From NCBI GenBank assembly GCA_003988855.1, contig QYAI01000053.1, positions 62,001 to 126,000 of the forward strand: DNA of 64,000 bases, in the 5' to 3' direction. Numbering within the stretch: position 1 is the stretch's first letter; every line of letters starts with the position of its first letter. The stretch is from Arachnopeziza araneosa. Taxonomy: Eukaryota; Ascomycota; Leotiomycetes; Helotiales; Arachnopezizaceae. Both the position numbers and the translations under genes were made by a program. Positions 34,736 to 45,376 of this stretch are shown here, one piece after another. The notes below the pieces were generated by a model. That model was not told the DNA's origin. It saw only the letters and a program-made list of their open reading frames with translations, and searched no databases.

Positions 34736-35741
34736 ATGTCACTTACACCTATAGCCAAGTTCCATCATCTCTCCATCAGCGCGGCTCAACATAATATTCC
34801 CTACCGCACTCTCCCGAGCAGTCAAGTACTTTGAATCACAAGGCTACACCATCAAGACGATCTTCAACAATAATCCCACCACCTCATTCCGCTCCGAGGC
34901 GCTCCAACGAGTTCAAGAAGTCCACGATGCCTTTCTCGACCCTGCAGTGGCCTGCATAATCAGCACCACCGGCGGAACAAGATGCAACGAGCTTTTACCA
35001 CACCTGGACTACAGCCTCATCCGCTCCCATCCCAAATTGTTCATCGGTTACTCGGATAATACTGTTCTCCACTATGCTCTACTCACACAGGCCGGACTCC
35101 GCACCTTCTACGGCCCCTGTGCCATCACTGAATCCGCCGAGTTCCCAGCCCCAGACACGTTGACGGCTGAACATTTCTTCCACGTGATCACAAAGCCCGA
35201 AGCCGCAGGGCAGGTTCCCAGATCGAAGGAATTTGCAGGGGATATCTTACCGTTCTTCTTTAAAGGAGAGGCGACCCAGGAACTTAGAGAGATGGAGTCT
35301 TCACCTGCATGGAAGTGGGTGAGGAAGGGAAAGTCTACTGCCCGATTGATGGGCGGCTGTCTCTCGGTCTTGTTCCGGCTTTCAGGCACGAAATATTGGC
35401 ATTCTCATAAAGATTGCATTCTCTTTCTGGAGACGCCGATGGGTGATGATATGGAGGGGCCGCTCCCTACAGGGCGTACGAAAGCTTACCTGGCAGACTT
35501 GGTTAACATGGGAATTTTGGATGGTATTAGGGGTCTGGTTTTTGGGAGGTGTTACAAATATGATGAGAAGATGAGAACTGAGTTGGAGAAAGTGGTGTTA
35601 GATCAATTCAGTGACTGGGATTGGCCAATCTTGATGCATGTTGATCATACTAGTCCAATGTTGACGATACCTTATTATGCTTTGGCGAAACTAGATTCGG
35701 ATGGAGATGAGTGCTCGATTCTCGAAGCAGCAGTAGCTTAA
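34736..35741 (+). CDS. S66-family LD-carboxypeptidase/MccF-like protein, apparent frameshift
   Basis: Peptidase family S66 (LD-carboxypeptidase/microcin-C7 immunity MccF type) is mainly bacterial but recurs in filamentous fungi. The frame 34764-35741 reads IISPSARLNIIFPTALSRA, VACIISTTGGTRCNELLPHL, GYSDNTVLHYAL with the nucleophile Ser, LETPMGD with the expected Glu, and HVDHTSPMLTIPYYAL with the expected His, so the catalytic set is intact. The ATG at 34736 (MSLTPIAKF) is in a different frame: one base must be lost at about 34760-34764 to connect them. Otherwise the start lies in an undetected upstream exon using the acceptor TATAG at 34750-34754. Joined length is about 334 aa, normal for the family. 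Either a recent null allele, a base-call error or a mis-modelled 5' exon. Confidence 0.75.
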
Positions 35742-36060
35742 ACCAAAATTTTATGTTGAAATTATGATAAGTTATCTATTTTTTTTTTTAGATGATCATA
35801 TTACGCAGAGCCTATGATTTCGTTTGTTGTGAATCAGCGGTATTTGCTCAGCGAACAGTCGTTTGCCCTGTGATCGTTGAGCTGCTTGATAGTAGTCAGC
35901 TGGAGGATACATCCAATTTTTCAGAACTTGAATAGTTACAAACATTGATTTGAGAATGTGACTCCCACTTCCTTGCAGTCATTTATCATCCTCAACCAAA
36001 ATATAATGTCACACCATGCTCAGTCCTAATCCAACCTCAATTTTAACTCAGATATCCCTC
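35742..36060. other. intergenic after the S66 gene
   Basis: AT-rich 3' flank of the S66 gene with no frame of interest. Confidence 0.5.
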
Positions 36061-36075
36061 CACTCTTCATTAGTC

Positions 36076-36600
36076 ATGGGTAACATCACCCTCAAGGTTG
36101 TTAACGAAGAATCCCTCAGCGACTCCTCAGCTAGTACCTCAGGATATGAAGCAGATGATGAACGTCCATTTATGGACCGCGGCCGAGAATGAAACCTCCA
36201 GAAGAGCCGAAAATCCAAGAACAGCAACTAAATGGTGACTCGGCATGGTCAAAGCGGCTGAGAAAGAATTTTGGGGACATTCTGGGTACCGTGGTGGAGG
36301 AATGTTGCACTACTATGTGATTGCTTTGTTGAGAGTCTGGAAAGACACGGATTTCGATTGATTTTGAGCATCTTAGATTTAAGCGGACGACTTTTGAAGG
36401 ATTGCTATTGGAACAGAACAAGACATATGGTGGAAATTTGGGCTGGTTTTTGAATGTAGGACCAGTTTGGTTGAGGAAAACTGGTAATTTACCAGGAGTT
36501 GCACTAATTGTTTTGGATAACTTGCCATATTATTTAATCAGGATTTCCTGGAAACAAGCACCATTGTTTGTAATGCAGTGTCAAAGTTAGTCTCCCTAAG
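36076..36600 (+). pseudogene. unrecognised coding remnant with frame breaks
   Basis: An ATG at 36076 opens 38 codons (MGNITLKVVNEESLSDSSAS, ending ERPFMDRGRE). The next protein-like stretch (MKPPEEPKIQEQQLNGDSAW, then LRKNFGDILGTVVEE) begins one frame over at 36189. A third (FKRTTFEGLLLEQNKTYGGN, then LGWFLNVGPVWLRK) lies between about 36340 and 36590 in yet another frame. Each piece is short and I do not recognise a family. Taken together they look like a degraded gene immediately upstream of the HET gene. Confidence 0.3.
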
Positions 36601-37019
36601 ATTGCTTTGATTGTCAATATTGACGTCAGAAGATCAGAAATTTCTGGCAAGACTAACGATATACTTTATCCACTCGAGATGGAAAAATATCTTCACATCC
36701 TACCTAGAAATGTGAGACTTTATAAAAAATTATCACCCCAACTGAAATAACCCCAAAGCCGAATGGATGTGATTCGTTGCTTATTCAGCGAAATACAGCC
36801 ATTTGGAGTAAACGTGTTCGGCGAGGTTACTACATATTTATCGTTGACAAGACCTACAAGAACGTCGCTATAATTACACACTAAAGCATGAAGCTTCGTC
36901 CGACGGCACGTTAGAATAGTTGAGGCTAGGCTCCGCGGCAGTGTGCCTCTCTCGAACTCATTGTCGTCCTTTTCGAACCACAGTTTTCATAAGCAGAGCA
37001 CATTGGCCGCCTTGGAGAT
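36601..37019. other. intergenic before the HET gene
   Basis: Upstream flank of the HET gene. No gene or repeat seen. Confidence 0.5.
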
Positions 37020-38713
37020 ATGTGGCTCATAAATACATCAACGTTATCGCTAGATCTATTCTATGGCAAAAATATTCCTGCATACGCCATCTTGTCACAT
37101 ACTTGGGGAGATAGCGAGGTGTCTTTCCAAGAATTCAAGCAAGCAATCGAAACAAAGACGACAATGTCACGAGCAAGACAGGGTACAACAAAATCGCCGC
37201 AACATTTCACCAAGCTTTGAAAGATGGATATGACTATGCATGGGTTGATACCTGTTGTATCGACAAAACAAATAGTGTGGAACTCACCGAAGCTATCAAT
37301 TCGATGTTTAGCTGGTACGGACAGTCACAAATATGCTATGCATACCTGTGTGATTTCATGCTTAACACGGCCCAAGAGTCCTCTCCGCAATATTTTGGCG
37401 CTGAGTTCCGACAATGTCGGTGGTTCACTCGTGGTTGGTGTCTACAAGAGTTGCTTGCGCCACGGAATATATGCTTCTTCAACCAGAACTGGCAGCCAAT
37501 CGGAGAAAAGAGCTCCTTGAGTAGATTGATCTCGGAAATCACAGGGATTCCCCAAACTGTGTTCAATGAGTCCCCGAAGAAGATGGACATCCAGGAATTT
37601 CCAATTGCTGAACGTGTGTCCTGGATCACCAAGCGTGAAACTACCAGAATTGAGGACATGTCGTACAGTCTTCTAGGAATTCTCAACATCAATATGCCAA
37701 TGCTCTATGGCGAAGGCGGAAATGCTTTTTTTCGACTTCAGGAGGGGATTATTCGAAAATACAATGACCTCTCTATCTTCGCCTGGAATGTGGGAGCGAC
37801 AGTATCGGGATTTATGCCCATGTTAGCCACCAGACCATCAGCCTTTAGTATCAAGCCTGGTGAAAAACATGTCAGTAGACATCTTGGTGACAGATTGAGC
37901 ATACAGTTTTCTCTTACAAATCAAGGTGTGTTCTTTCCAAGTGCGAAACTACGTTGCCAAAATGCAGTACCAGGTTATCGCCATCACTATCTCTTATCTC
38001 TTAACTATCACGATCCTACATTTCGGGGTAGAGGAGGCAAGCAGAGGTATATTCTACTCCAAAAGATTGGACCTGGGCTTTTTATCCGCCTTCATGACTC
38101 ACCGGAGCGACTGAAAGCCTTCCAGAATCAACCCTTTACACGTACGTTCTCCGAGCCAGTATGTATCCTAAATTACCTACCTCAACTAAGGATCCCGCAA
38201 CTGCTTCTGTGGGAGCGTTATGCGGTTCGTTTACGTTGGAAGCCTTGGGAAAAGGCCGGTCAAAGATTTTGGCATATTCGAACGGCACAGCCTAGAGCAA
38301 GCTGGGACCTGGCTGCAAATCAGTTTCTTCTTGAGATGGCATATGACAGCCATATGCACATTGAATTCGTCCCCGGAAACTACAAAAGTAACCCCAATTT
38401 GAAACACTTTGTCATAGTAGTTCAAGTTGACAATGTGAAGAAACGAAACCCAGCTATGGTGTTAGTGCGAATTATCAGTGCTGATGTTTGGCGAGGAATA
38501 AACGCAACTATGTTAGGGTTTCAGAATACAGAAGCTTTGGCGCTACGGATGTTTTCACCTATCAAGGAAACAAGTGATGCTGACCACATATCACTTGTGG
38601 GATATCATATATCGGTGTCAATCCGGCTTGTGACTGAACCGAACGAGCAACCTTATCATCTTGTATATCTTGACTGGGAAGAAACGACGTCGTTGCTGGC
38701 CACTAATGGGTGA
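37020..38713 (+). CDS. HET-domain (heterokaryon incompatibility) protein, apparent frameshift
   Basis: HET domains are TIR-like modules that trigger cell death in fungal non-self recognition. The ATG at 37020 gives MWLINTSTLSLDLFYG, YAILSHTWGDSEVSFQEF, the classic HET opening. The next conserved block (KTGYNKIAATFHQALKDGYD, YAWVDTCCIDK) is in another frame, so one base is missing around 37150-37160, near an A-rich stretch. From there the frame is open to the TGA at 38711-38713: AINSMFSWYGQSQICYAYL, RGWCLQELLAPRNICFF, RETTRIEDMSYSLLGILNIN and MPMLYGEGGNAFFRLQEGII, all HET hallmarks. A C-terminal region of about 330 aa has no recognised domain. Joined length is about 565 aa, ordinary for the class. 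No GT-AG intron of usual size repairs the frame, so it is either a null allele or a base error. Confidence 0.8.
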
Positions 38714-39530
38714 TGAGAGTACAGTAGCTCAAAGCAGAGTTGGCTAAAGTTGAGTACAACCATTCACTTCACCACAATCTAAAAATGATTGAGATCTAAC
38801 TACGCACACTCGATCTTAGTCTTTTCTGGGTTGCATCTCTATGCAGGAAGACCCTTTTCTGATCTTTTAGGAGATATAAATATCTCGGATGTGTTCATCC
38901 CCTTTTCGCTCCCTTAAATTCAAGTGATCATAGAATTCCTTTTGGGGAGTCTGGTAGTAGCGGTATATGGAAGTGGGCACAAAAAGCAGAATTGAGGAAA
39001 AGGGATTCTTGACTCCAGTAATTTAGTCTTTGCTCCATAAGATCATTACATTGAGCCCCGTAACTTATCCAGGGTGTTAAATAAAGTGAGGGGGATAGGT
39101 TTAGTCCGAGTTATATCCACTCCAGCGAAGAGCCCCATTGACTATTCGAGTTAGGAAGGTTTTTGTGGCTTCAGATAGCGTGGACTGTTAAAGTTTAAGT
39201 TTGTGCACAGGTCAAATTTAGCTTTCTTGGGCTGCGCTATTAAGCCAAAAGCTTAACATCGATCACAGCCCTGGAAATAAGTGGAGATTGTCACTCCTTT
39301 TTCGTTGTCTCACAAACTTGTACATATAACCGCGGCTTTGTAGCCCAGCGAAACTTTGACAAGTTCTGTTCAGAGGACTCGCTTCAAATATGATAAGTTA
39401 ATTCTTGTATTTAGAGAGCGTATCTTCGAATAAGCTTATAAAAACATGAACGTCGTGATGTCATATTAACAAGTGGGATATCTGAATCTATGAAGCTAAC
39501 AAAAGACATATAATTTGTGTCTTAAATACC
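38714..39530. other. intergenic, no gene
   Basis: AT-rich, no frame above about 60 codons and no repeat seen. Confidence 0.6.
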
Positions 39531-40215
39531 TCAACTCCAAGCGTTGCTAATATCTACAGTACCAATTGAATTCCATATGCTTATATCACTGTTATATAAC
39601 CAGGACTGAATAGTATCATTCTGACTGTCTTGGCTGACCACTGCAAAAGCATATCCCTGTGCGGTCACTGCTGGTGACTTAAAAGATCTAGCTGTCCCTG
39701 TGTTATTTGACAAGGCTGTTGGGTGCGAATCATGAACCTGGAAACTATTCGACGTCCCGTTCCAAGTATCAACTACAACTCCCTCGCTTGAAAGAGACAG
39801 CACTTGAATCCATGCAGTGTTGGGTCCTCCATCTCGATATATATAGTCGTAGGAAGAGGAACCTGCAATAGGTGTCCCCGCTGTGGTAGAGTAAAACTGG
39901 GAAACTCCAGCCCAACCTCCTTTATGATTTGTTAGCTAGCAGGAGCCAGATGGGCCGCCTACCCAGGAAAGTCTTACCGTCATTGCTTGCTGAAGCGGGT
40001 GTCCAGGGTATAAAAGCTAGAAACTCTGTGGCTGTCTGATAAAAAAGATTAATCTGGTTCCCAGTGCTGGGATAAACCTGTGGCCCTTGTAGGGCAAGTC
40101 CAGTTCCTGATTGAGGGCTGATAGGTACTTGTGTAGCCTGCCAACCACTTAGTGTTTTATTCGCAAGCTGTACGTTCTCACTCTGATCCCGGAAGACGAT
40201 GATGGTTGTGTTTGA
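39531..40215 (-). pseudogene. 5'-truncated fragment of a fungal lectin-like (beta-propeller) protein
   Basis: Reading the minus strand, a frame opening after a TAA near 40213 gives NTTIIVFRDQSENVQLANKT, GWQATQVPISPQSGTGLALQ and INLFYQTATEFLAFIPW, then a clean intron (39977-39920, GTAAGA...AAG), then GWAGVSQFYSTTAGTPIAGS and a C-terminus ending IGTVDISNAWS at 39531. The repeated pattern of Trp-rich strands with Gly/Ser/Asn/Thr loops resembles blades of fungal fucose-binding-lectin-like propellers. There is no ATG and no signal peptide. Only about 205 residues remain, so the 5' part appears lost. The break lies about 100 bp from the stop of the neighbouring coiled-coil gene. Family assignment is an inference from pattern. 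Confidence 0.5.
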
Positions 40216-40311
40216 ACATGTTGAACATTAGTAGTAGCGAATGGAGACTTATGAGAGGACGGCTTGGTGCTTGGGCAGATGAATTGAAGCAATAGAGTGA
40301 TTCTTTGAAAA

Positions 40312-41124
40312 TCACTCATCTCGCTCATAATGATCTTCCAAAAGTGCAACCAATTGTGCAATCGAAACCGTGATGAATGGGGTAGGTGCCGGATGGACTT
40401 CTTCCACGGGTGGCGGGGGAACTTCCCCAGCAGCAAGATTGTGGACGAAACTCTCCCGCCGCTCAAGACATCTCTCAACCAGCTCGGCAAGCATATCTCG
40501 GGCGTCATTGGCAGCTTCAAGTTGCCCCACTCGGGACTCGAGGGCATTGTTGGAAGCTTGAAGCCTATCTATTTCCGCAGCATGCGCAGCGTCGTTGTGT
40601 CGGAGTGCTGCAAGAAGCATGCCCGGCTGATTAGAAGCGTCGGGGGTAACGCCGAGACGAGCAAGTTCAGCTTCCGCGCAAGCTCTGCACATCTCAGTCT
40701 GAACGGGAGCTTGGGTTGAATCCCGGCGGGCGTCTTGGCGACTCGTAGCTGGGATGGAAGCAGAGCTGGTGCGTCGAACGGAGGAAGCTCTAGCAAGAGT
40801 CTCAAGCTCAGCGCGGGCTTGAACCCTCTGAGCGGCCTCAATCTCGGCACGGAGCTGTTGGATTTGGATCTCGATGGGTGGCAGGAAGGGTTCCTGCTGA
40901 CGAGCTAAGGCAAGAACAGCTTCTCGATCTGCAGCTCTGTCACGAGTGGGACTTTGCGAATATAGAACTCGCATGAGAGCTTCTCCAGCCTCTTGGAATT
41001 GGTTGTTGAAGAAATCGACATCGAGTATGGCTTCGTGGACCGAGAGACCATCTTGAGCCCTGGAGAGATGCTCGTGGGCGGCGTGGATAAGCTCTCGGCT
41101 GGAAATAGCTTGGAAAGGAGCCAT
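40312..41124 (-). CDS. unknown coiled-coil protein
   Basis: Intronless, 270 aa from the ATG at 41122-41124 (MAPFQAISSRELIHAAHEHL). An in-frame ATG at 41217 would add 31 Pro/Ser-rich residues and looks like leader sequence. The protein is largely helical: an N-terminal helical region (about 1-70), long coiled coil with Gln/Glu/Ala (about 90-125: IEIQIQQLRAEIEAAQRVQA), a Ser/Arg linker, a short CRACAEAELARLG segment, a second coiled coil (about 180-230), a Pro-rich stretch (PPPPVEEVHPAPTP) and a last helix ending LLEDHYERDE. I do not recognise a family. Codon use looks normal and the frame is intact, so it is probably a real, lineage-restricted gene. Confidence 0.6.
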   Translation of the reverse strand: MAPFQAISSRELIHAAHEHLSRAQDGLSVHEAILDVDFFNNQFQEAGEALMRVLYSQSPTRDRAADREAVLALARQQEPFLPPIEIQIQQLRAEIEAAQRVQARAELETLARASSVRRTSSASIPATSRQDARRDSTQAPVQTEMCRACAEAELARLGVTPDASNQPGMLLAALRHNDAAHAAEIDRLQASNNALESRVGQLEAANDARDMLAELVERCLERRESFVHNLAAGEVPPPPVEEVHPAPTPFITVSIAQLVALLEDHYERDE

Positions 41125-41968
41125 TGTGTTGGAACTGGCGGGGTTGTGATTGGTTGGTGATTTGATTGGAGACAACTCTGACGTGAGATCGCTGAGGTGG
41201 TATCGAATGGGTATCACTGAAGCGGGTGTGTTGGGTTGACTGCTGGAAAAGCTTGAGAAGTAGGGGTGGTGATGTTTTTATAAGAATTCGAGAGCGTTGT
41301 TTGTCATTGTGCAGAGCTTGTTTACTATAACCAAGGCCATATTTGACGTGTCCAATCCGGATTAGAACAACGACATTGTCTTCATAGAGAAGGAGAACCG
41401 GCTAGAACAAGATGTTGTATTGAATGCCGAAGGGAAATGAAGATCTTGAAGCTCTAACAATGAGAGAAAAACAGTTTGGTTTAGAGGATTCTAGGTCTGT
41501 TGAATCCATGTACCCTTTGTGATTCAAAATAAGTGCTTTGTTCATAAGCCATCAAATGAAGACCCCTGCTCTACTGACAAAGGCGAGATGCGAGGTATGG
41601 ATCATTTGGAGCAGATTTTCTCTCAGAGCTGGAGCTAGATCTCGATGCTTCTCTTAGAAAACTTGATGGAGAAATGCCAGGGCCTGATTTGCGTAGGATA
41701 GGTTACGAATTAATAGTAATAGTATATAAAAGACTAGAAAAAGTACGAAACGTAGAAAGAAATTGCAATCAAGGAAAAGTAGAAAGATATTCGCTCGCAA
41801 GCCTTTGATAGGTTTCGATGAAACTCAAGTTGATTGAAACTCCATATTGAAATCCGTTCCAAAGGAATCTAGCCTAGGAGATTCGAATTCGTTACTTTCT
41901 ACAAAAATAGAACATTCATAAATTTACCAGAGTTTATTTCAAGACCAGTGTCATTAAGAGCCTCAGTA
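41125..41968. other. intergenic, no gene
   Basis: Upstream of the coiled-coil gene and downstream of the transcription-factor-like gene, both minus. No gene or repeat seen. Confidence 0.55.
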
Positions 41969-43470
41969 TCAGGTATCCTCCTCCCCATCCCCATCCCCAT
42001 CTAAAGTCGCGCTCGAGGAGTCAGTAAGATCGACCACACTAGCAACCTTTTTCTTCCTCCTCTCCGGCCACAAGAAACTATCCGCAGCAAAAACAATCTC
42101 ATCTTCGGACTCCGTCTTCCTTACCATTAAAATCTTTGCCGCTTGGCTTGCAAAGAAGGGTCTATCCCTCGGGTCTGCAACACGTCCACAGATAAACATG
42201 TGCCAGAGTAAAAGATCTTGAAACGTAGCTAGTAATACATTCAATTCGCCACTAGCTTCTAGAGCTAGCTTGGTCCTATTCGCAAGCATAGCATTCATTC
42301 CTAGTTCCTTAGGGAGTTCACGAAGCATCCAGTAGATATATATGAGGCAAACCCAGCCAAAGGCGCGGAAGACGACGTGCTGCGGTTCGGCCGGGTTTTC
42401 GACGTACCAGAGCTGATGAACTAGACGCTCAAGGACTTCTACACGGTCTGTGAATTGAAGATCCAGCGGAGACTGGGTATCCGGGTTGTGCTTGCCATTG
42501 TGGATATCTTCAAGAATTTGAGAGACATTGCGAAGGCCCCAAAGGACCGTGGCTGCGGCATCTGATAGAGGTGAATATGTGTAATTATAGAGACGAATAG
42601 CAAAAGTCTTTGCATACGATGCAGTAGCCGAACTTGGCCGTCCAAAGTATTTCTCCAGGTTTGTCATATCCACGGTATGGGCAAGAAGGGGCTTTGCGTT
42701 GAGGGGAATTGCTGCTGATAAGTCGGATCTGACGTTTGTCAGTCATCTGACATCAAGCACTTCACTACAACCTACAGAAAAAGATGCCTCCTCGTCTTCT
42801 CGCTCAACTTTGAGGATTTCAGCCCGCCGGCTGCTCGTACAAGTTGCATCAAACCGGCAAAATGTGTCTTTGCCGACTCGGCGCGTCCTTCAAAGCTCTA
42901 TGTTCAGATCAGCCGACAACCATTTGTCCTTCAATTGCCCGTACCTCCTGCTGAGAAAAGACTGCAACAGTATTTATAGTTCCTTCATCATGATCACCCC
43001 GCACCAATCTCTCGTTCAACAAACGAATTGCAACGCCACGGTGGTGGAAAAAGGATCTCGGCAGTTCTGATTCTTGTTTGTACGCGGCATGGGAGGAAAC
43101 CGAGGACATAAGGGCATGGAAGAAGACCTCATCTTGCACAGCCAATGGATACCATTCGAAACGAGGGCCGACATTTGTTACAGTAGTTGCAGTGATAACG
43201 GTTACATCTGATTTGTCAACCTTGAACTTTAATCCCAAGGCCGTGAAGCAGGTACTCACAGTGATAGATGAGAAATCGCAAATGCGAGTCTTCAACCTCA
43301 GAGTTGGTGGAAATTGGCACCACGGCTTTGGGCGGAGGCGGTCGAGGGATGCATTGCTCCTCTGCTAGCTGCTTGGCCTTCTCTCGTGCTGCTGCCTTCT
43401 TCTGCCGTCGTTGTACCTGCAGGGCTAGGCCGTCTGGTTGTGACGAAATTTTGCTCGCGTCGGAGCTCAT
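41969..43470 (-). CDS. fungal transcription-factor-domain protein without a Zn cluster
   Basis: Four exons (43470-43260, 43207-42945, 42897-42776, 42728-41969), joined by 47-52 nt introns with exact frame continuity, give 451 aa. The N-terminus (MSSDASKISSQPDG, then QVQRRQKKAAAREKAKQLAE) is basic and helical. The middle contains the pattern of the fungal-specific transcription factor domain: FHALMSSVSSHAAY, SFFHHRGVAIRLLNERL, then HFAGLMQLVRAAGGL and a long alpha-helical region with WVCLIYIYWMLRELPKEL. The C-terminus is Lys-rich then acidic (VVDLTDSSSATLDGDGDG). There is no Cys6 binuclear cluster, so it probably does not bind DNA through a Zn2Cys6 motif. This class is common and poorly characterised in Pezizomycotina. 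No cluster partner nearby suggests a target. Confidence 0.72.
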
Positions 43471-44398
43471 CGTACCTTGACCAGGCCGGCATAACTATCT
43501 TGATGCCGCAAAGAGCATTATCTCCTCTGCCAAAACGCTCGGAATTTAGGAGTGCTTGCAGGGCCTAATCCTTGTGCTGAGTATGACAGCCACAGATCCT
43601 GACTAGTCGAGTCTAATTGGTAGATAAGAGAAGCTGCAAAGAGATGTATAAGCACCTCTCTCCATGCCAAGCATTTTGAGAGATGTGTGAAAATATCGAG
43701 CAGCTGAGGTATCCGCAGAGCTGCGTACGAACGGAAGAGAAGGAGAACAATGGAAAGGAAAGAATGAGGTTGCAGTATATCTGAGATATCGACTAGAAGG
43801 AGTCGTGTGCTGCATAGTACTGTGCTATATCCACAGTTAGGAACCGTTTTGGTGGGGAAGTTTACGTATCTTGTTCTTAAATTTTCGCAGGCTTGCGTAT
43901 TTTAGGGTACACATACTGGGGCCTCCGCAGGGGCTAGCGAGAGTCATTCCTTTCGAAACCAAGCTGAATTTATTTCCATTAGACTCGCATCCTTAAATAT
44001 TTGATGAGCTCAATGTATCTCGGGAGAAAGTCAAGGACTTAATATAGGTGGAAGTACCACGCTCATGATCTTATCAATCAAGGAACAGCTGCTGGTATGG
44101 GAGCGGCTTTTAACGATTCACTTGAATTAGCCCGTGAACTTATTGCATTCATAAAAGAACTCTAGGATGGTCATGTTGAGATGGAAGAGGAGCTCAAAGG
44201 GCCGAGTCTGTCATTCCAACAGCTGGATGTCTGCTTTACAGATATCATAAACAAATAGAACCAAAATAGAACTCCGTCCTTCATCATCCCTAGCAGATTG
44301 CCACGCCACCAGTTCTAGAATCTCTAAAGATTAATACAACATATATACAAGTACCCAAGCTCCTGAATATGATTCCAACTCCGTATGCTCGCTATGTT
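43471..44398. other. intergenic, possible small remnant
   Basis: At about 44060-44165 the plus strand reads DLINQGTAAGMGAAFNDSLE followed by LARELIAFIKEL and a TAG. It looks protein-like but has no start and no continuation, so it may be a tiny remnant of a larger gene. The rest holds nothing recognisable. Confidence 0.35.
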
Positions 44399-45376
44399 TT
44401 AAGTCCAGAGACGCCTCTCTTGGTAGATACTTTGAAATAGTAGATCCGTCTTGGATACTGTCCAATGTGTCATCTTTTCATCTAGATGCACGTTGTCAAG
44501 TTCACAATCATCGTCGATGTCGACTTCAACATCTTTCATCGTCGAAGCCCCGTCGTGGCCCAACACCCTCCATTTTGGCACTGTCCAGCCGGTTTCCATC
44601 TCTATGATGGCAGCGGCTCGAGAGACTCTGGCTGTGAGACTCTCGCCAGATATCGAGAAATCCTTCAGGCTGTCTTCCAAATCCCGGGATCCCGTCAAGT
44701 CTCCCAAGGAGCACTCGAGTTCCCGGTTATCTATGTCAGACATGACCTGATTCTCCTGGCCATCCAGCAAGAAAATAACCTCCTGAAGATTAGGAAACCT
44801 TTCCCTCACATAGCCCCAGAATTCACGGAGACAGAGATCTGCCACGGTATCCTCGCCTCTTGTCCTTCTACCTCTCAGCCGCTTTCCGAGCTTTCCGAGC
44901 TCAAAAAACAATCCCTCGTGAACCGCCAGCTTGCGTACCTTTTCTAGCTCTCTCCGATCCACGATGATGACAAGGTTGACGAAGTGCTTGAAACTCGTAA
45001 TGGCACTATCCAGACCCGTGCGTGGACCAAAGTACATGACGTCTCGCCCATCCTTTCTGAACCAGATCTTGTTGGGGAGATTCGGACCAGAGAGATGGAA
45101 TTTCAGGTCATAATGTTCAAGGGCCAACGCTCTTGCTTCTCGGCAGACATGGAGCAAAGCCGGGATCGGAGCGGGGGAGGTACATCCCCATTGATGCCTC
45201 TTTGCAAGCGGCAAGCCTCCAGAATATGTTCTTGATTGGTAGTTCACAGGTACCAGTCTTGGGGTTGAAAGGGAGAGGGTGCAGATTGCCAGGCGAATCT
45301 CAGTGGGCAACTGAGAGAAGAGATGGAAAGACACTGCCGAAGGCGAAGGTTGCTGAGTGGTTGGCTGAAAAGACAT
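44399..45376 (-). CDS. 2EXR-domain protein
   Basis: Intronless, 325 aa. The N-terminus carries the 2EXR/F-box-like opening widespread in Pezizomycotina: FHLFSQLPTEIRLAICTLSL, followed by PALLHVCREARALALEHYDL and then WFRKDGRDVMYFGP. A mid-region helix (KHFVNLVIIVDRRELEKV) and LREFWGYVRERFPNLQEVIF complete the usual fold. The acidic C-terminal third (EVDIDDDCELDNVHLDEK) is variable in the family. The function is unknown; these proteins form expanded families in Leotiomycetes and Sordariomycetes. The frame is intact, in contrast to the F-box-like pseudogene at the left of the window. Confidence 0.8.
   Translation of the reverse strand: MSFQPTTQQPSPSAVSFHLFSQLPTEIRLAICTLSLSTPRLVPVNYQSRTYSGGLPLAKRHQWGCTSPAPIPALLHVCREARALALEHYDLKFHLSGPNLPNKIWFRKDGRDVMYFGPRTGLDSAITSFKHFVNLVIIVDRRELEKVRKLAVHEGLFFELGKLGKRLRGRRTRGEDTVADLCLREFWGYVRERFPNLQEVIFLLDGQENQVMSDIDNRELECSLGDLTGSRDLEDSLKDFSISGESLTARVSRAAAIIEMETGWTVPKWRVLGHDGASTMKDVEVDIDDDCELDNVHLDEKMTHWTVSKTDLLFQSIYQERRLWT

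Noticed and set aside
41870..41900. GATTCGAATTC-like sequence resembling a tRNA T-arm
   Set aside because: No acceptor stem, D-arm or anticodon arm can be folded around it. No tRNA was found elsewhere by scanning for T-arm consensus.
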